Positions 4,621-6,467 of a DNA stretch of 6,467 nt are shown here, piece after piece. A program made the position numbers and the translations under genes. This stretch comes from Syntrophales bacterium (GTDB taxonomy: Bacteria > Desulfobacterota > Syntrophia > Syntrophales > UBA2192). Position 1 is the first letter of the stretch. Every line of letters begins with the position of its first letter. Below the pieces are notes generated by a model. It searched no databases. It was not told the DNA's origin and was given only the letters and a program-made list of their open reading frames with translations. Location: assembly GCA_025454095.1 (NCBI GenBank), contig JALOPC010000087.1:1-6467 (forward strand). The letters are read 5' to 3'.

Positions 4621-6467
4621 ATGGCAAGAGTCAAGCTGTCGAGAATCCGCAACATCGGGGTCGTTGCCCACATCGACGCGGGCAAGACGACCGTCACGGA
4701 GCGGATTCTCTACTACACCGGAAAATCCTACAAGATGGGCGAGGTGCACGACGGCGAGGCCGTCATGGACTGGATGCCCCAGGAGCAGGAGCGGGGGATC
4801 ACCATCACCTCCGCCGTGACCACCTGCGAGTGGAGAAACCACGAGATCCACATCATCGACACGCCGGGGCACGTGGACTTCACGATCGAGGTGGAGCGAA
4901 GCCTCCGGGTTCTCGACGGCGCCGTGGTTGTCTTCTCCGCCGTGGACGGCGTCGAGCCGCAGTCCGAGACCGTCTGGCACCAGGCCGACAAGTACGGCGT
5001 CCCCAAGATCGCCTTCATCAACAAGATGGACCGGGTCGGCGCGGATTTCTTCAAAGCCGTGGAAATGATGAGGGAGCGCTTTGCCTCCGTGCCGCTGCCG
5101 GTCCAGGTGCCCCTCGGGGAGGCGGAGAATTTCCGGGGGATCGTCGACCTCATCCGCATGCGGCTCATCACCTGGCAGGAAAACACCCTGGGGGCGGCCT
5201 TCGACGTGTCGGACATCCCTGCGGACTTCCGCGGCGAGGCCGAAGCCCGTCGGGACAACCTGGTGGAGACTCTTGCCGAAGCCGACGACGAGATCGCCGA
5301 GAAGTACCTGGGCGAAGTACCCGTCACGGATGCCGAGCTGATCCGGGCGATCCGCAAGGCCACGATCGCCCTGAAGATCGTGCCCGTTCTGTGCGGGGCG
5401 GCGCTGCGCAACAAGGGGATTCAGCCCATCCTGGATGCCGTCGTCGACTTCCTGCCGTCGCCGGAGGACGTTCCGCCCGTGAAAGGGGTCAACCCGGTGA
5501 CGAAGGCCGAGGAGACGCGATCGGCCTCCGACAAGGAACCCTTCTCGGCGCTCGCCTTCAAGGTCTCCATGATGGAGGGCCGCAAGATTACCTACGTCCG
5601 TGTCTACTCGGGGCTCCTGAAAGCGGGCGACGAGGTCTTCAACGCCGCGAAGGGCAGGAAGGAAAAGGTGGCCCGCCTGCTGAAGATGCACGCCAACAAG
5701 CGCGAGCGCATCGACGTGGCGGGTGCCGGCGACATCATCGCCGTGGCGGGGCTCAAGGAAGCCCAGACGGGCGACACCCTCTGCAGCGAGTCCAAACCCG
5801 TCATCCTGGAGTCCATCGAGTTCTACAATCCCGTGATCAGCCAGGCCGTCGAGGCCAAGACCCCGGCGGACCAGGAGAAGCTCCCCGACGTGCTCGCGAA
5901 AATCAGCGAGGAGGACCCCACGCTGAAGGTCAAGTACGACGAGGAGACGGCGCAGACGATCATCTCGGGCATGGGTGAGCTGCACCTCGAGATCGTTGTC
6001 GACCGGCTCCTGCGGGAGTACAACGTCCACGTCAACACGGGCAAGCCGCGGGTGGTCTACCGCGAGACGATCCAGAAGGCCGTGGAGGTCGAAGGCCGCT
6101 TCGAGCGGGAACTGGGCGAGAAAAAACATTTCGGTCATGTGAAGCTCGTCCTCGAGCCGTTGCCCAGGGGTGCGGGGATCGAGATCCGCAACGAACTGCC
6201 CGCCGAGACCGTCCCTGCGGAATTCCACCCCGTCATCGAGGAGTCCATCGGGGAGGCCGTGCTGAGCGGCGTCGTGGCGGGATACCCCGTGCTGGACGTC
6301 CGGGTGCGGATCGCGGGGGGATCGTTCAAGGAGGGGGAGGCCTCCGCCGTCGGCTACAAGATCGCCACGGCGACGGCATTCCGGGACGGCTGTTCCAAGG
6401 CCGACCCCGTTCTCCTGGAGCCGATCATGCGGGTCGACATCCTGACGCCGAGGGACTTCATGGGCGA
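4621..6467 (+). CDS. fusA: Elongation factor G paralogue, probable EF-G2/spdEFG2 type (3' end cut by window)
   Basis: A translational GTPase; 615 codons are present and roughly 75-80 are missing, judged by the usual length near 690. GTPase motifs are intact: AHIDAGKTT (16-24), switch [11 protein letters not shown] (54-63), DTPGH (80-84), NKMD (134-137) and a G5-like CGAALRNKG. Domain II ([11 protein letters not shown] onward), domain III ([20 protein letters not shown]) and domain IV follow; the window ends in [17 protein letters not shown] at the start of domain V. The domain IV tip is not canonical: the usual GGRGQ loop reads GEKKH (499-503), GGVIPGEY reads AETVPAEF (528-535), and the position of E. 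coli His583 is Lys570. The gene lies outside an rpsL-rpsG-tuf cluster, so a second genomic copy is likely. These points fit the spdEFG2/mitochondrial EFG2 branch, which acts in ribosome recycling with RRF rather than translocation; that assignment is inference. ATG 4621 matches other EF-G starts; an in-frame GTG lies at 4612. Confidence 0.92.
   Translation, partial: MARVKLSRIRNIGVVAHIDAGKTTVTERILYYTGKSYKMGEVHDGEAVMDWMPQEQERGITITSAVTTCEWRNHEIHIIDTPGHVDFTIEVERSLRVLDGAVVVFSAVDGVEPQSETVWHQADKYGVPKIAFINKMDRVGADFFKAVEMMRERFASVPLPVQVPLGEAENFRGIVDLIRMRLITWQENTLGAAFDVSDIPADFRGEAEARRDNLVETLAEADDEIAEKYLGEVPVTDAELIRAIRKATIALKIVPVLCGAALRNKGIQPILDAVVDFLPSPEDVPPVKGVNPVTKAEETRSASDKEPFSALAFKVSMMEGRKITYVRVYSGLLKAGDEVFNAAKGRKEKVARLLKMHANKRERIDVAGAGDIIAVAGLKEAQTGDTLCSESKPVILESIEFYNPVISQAVEAKTPADQEKLPDVLAKISEEDPTLKVKYDEETAQTIISGMGELHLEIVVDRLLREYNVHVNTGKPRVVYRETIQKAVEVEGRFERELGEKKHFGHVKLVLEPLPRGAGIEIRNELPAETVPAEFHPVIEESIGEAVLSGVVAGYPVLDVRVRIAGGSFKEGEASAVGYKIATATAFRDGCSKADPVLLEPIMRVDILTPRDFMG

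Noticed and set aside
3153..4697. 514-codon open minus-strand frame opposite the TPR and GerMN genes
   Set aside because: It crosses two well-supported plus-strand genes and their spacer and shows no recognisable domain or ribosome site.
4581..5978. Long plus-strand frame overlapping the EF-G gene
   Set aside because: It is out of frame with EF-G, Arg/Gly-rich and domainless; the EF-G frame explains the sequence.
4504..6228. 574-codon open minus-strand frame opposite the EF-G gene
   Set aside because: It is a mirror of the EF-G codons, Leu/Asp/His/Val-rich without any domain pattern, while the plus strand encodes a complete set of GTPase motifs.

Overview
The window is GC-rich DNA from what is probably a Desulfobacterota (deltaproteobacterial) genome. 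The evidence is the dense single-direction gene packing, a second EF-G gene outside the ribosomal-protein operon that resembles the spirochaete/planctomycete/delta-type EF-G pair, a PilF/PilW-like TPR lipoprotein, and a short-chain fatty acid transporter. This placement is inference; no rRNA, tRNA or other marker fixes it. I see no mobile element, CRISPR array, tRNA or rRNA.

Left part, all genes on the minus strand. Bases 1-152 hold the first 50 codons of an AtoE-type short-chain fatty acid transporter, with a strong ribosome binding site. A 317-base non-coding stretch (153-469) separates it from the next unit and contains two perfect hairpins but no convincing promoter. Next, read right to left, come a TerC-family membrane protein (1341-2018) and, 67 bases downstream of it, a cytidylate-kinase-like protein carrying a C-terminal BON domain (470-1273). 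These two are probably co-transcribed.

Centre. A divergent control region (2019-2334) faces both ways. On the plus strand it has a clear sigma-70 promoter (TTGCAA, 16 bases, extended -10 TGTTATAAT). On the minus strand it has a TTGACA with a weak -10, overlapped by two perfect dyads that share the same 6-6-6 layout; these are possible operators or leader hairpins for the TerC gene.

Right part, all genes on the plus strand. A 69-residue charged helical protein of unknown role is followed by an HD-domain phosphohydrolase of the YfbR/HDDC2 type, a six-repeat TPR lipoprotein, a membrane-anchored GerMN-domain protein, and an EF-G paralogue cut off by the window end. Spacings are 1, 16, 36 and 70 bases, with no terminator between genes, so one transcript from the central promoter could cover all five. 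The products span nucleotide clean-up, envelope or pilus assembly, an extracytoplasmic GerMN protein and ribosome function; no single pathway joins them visibly.

I do not see an obviously new system. The points most worth following are the non-canonical domain IV tip of the EF-G, the kinase-BON fusion next to TerC, and the paired dyads in the divergent control region.
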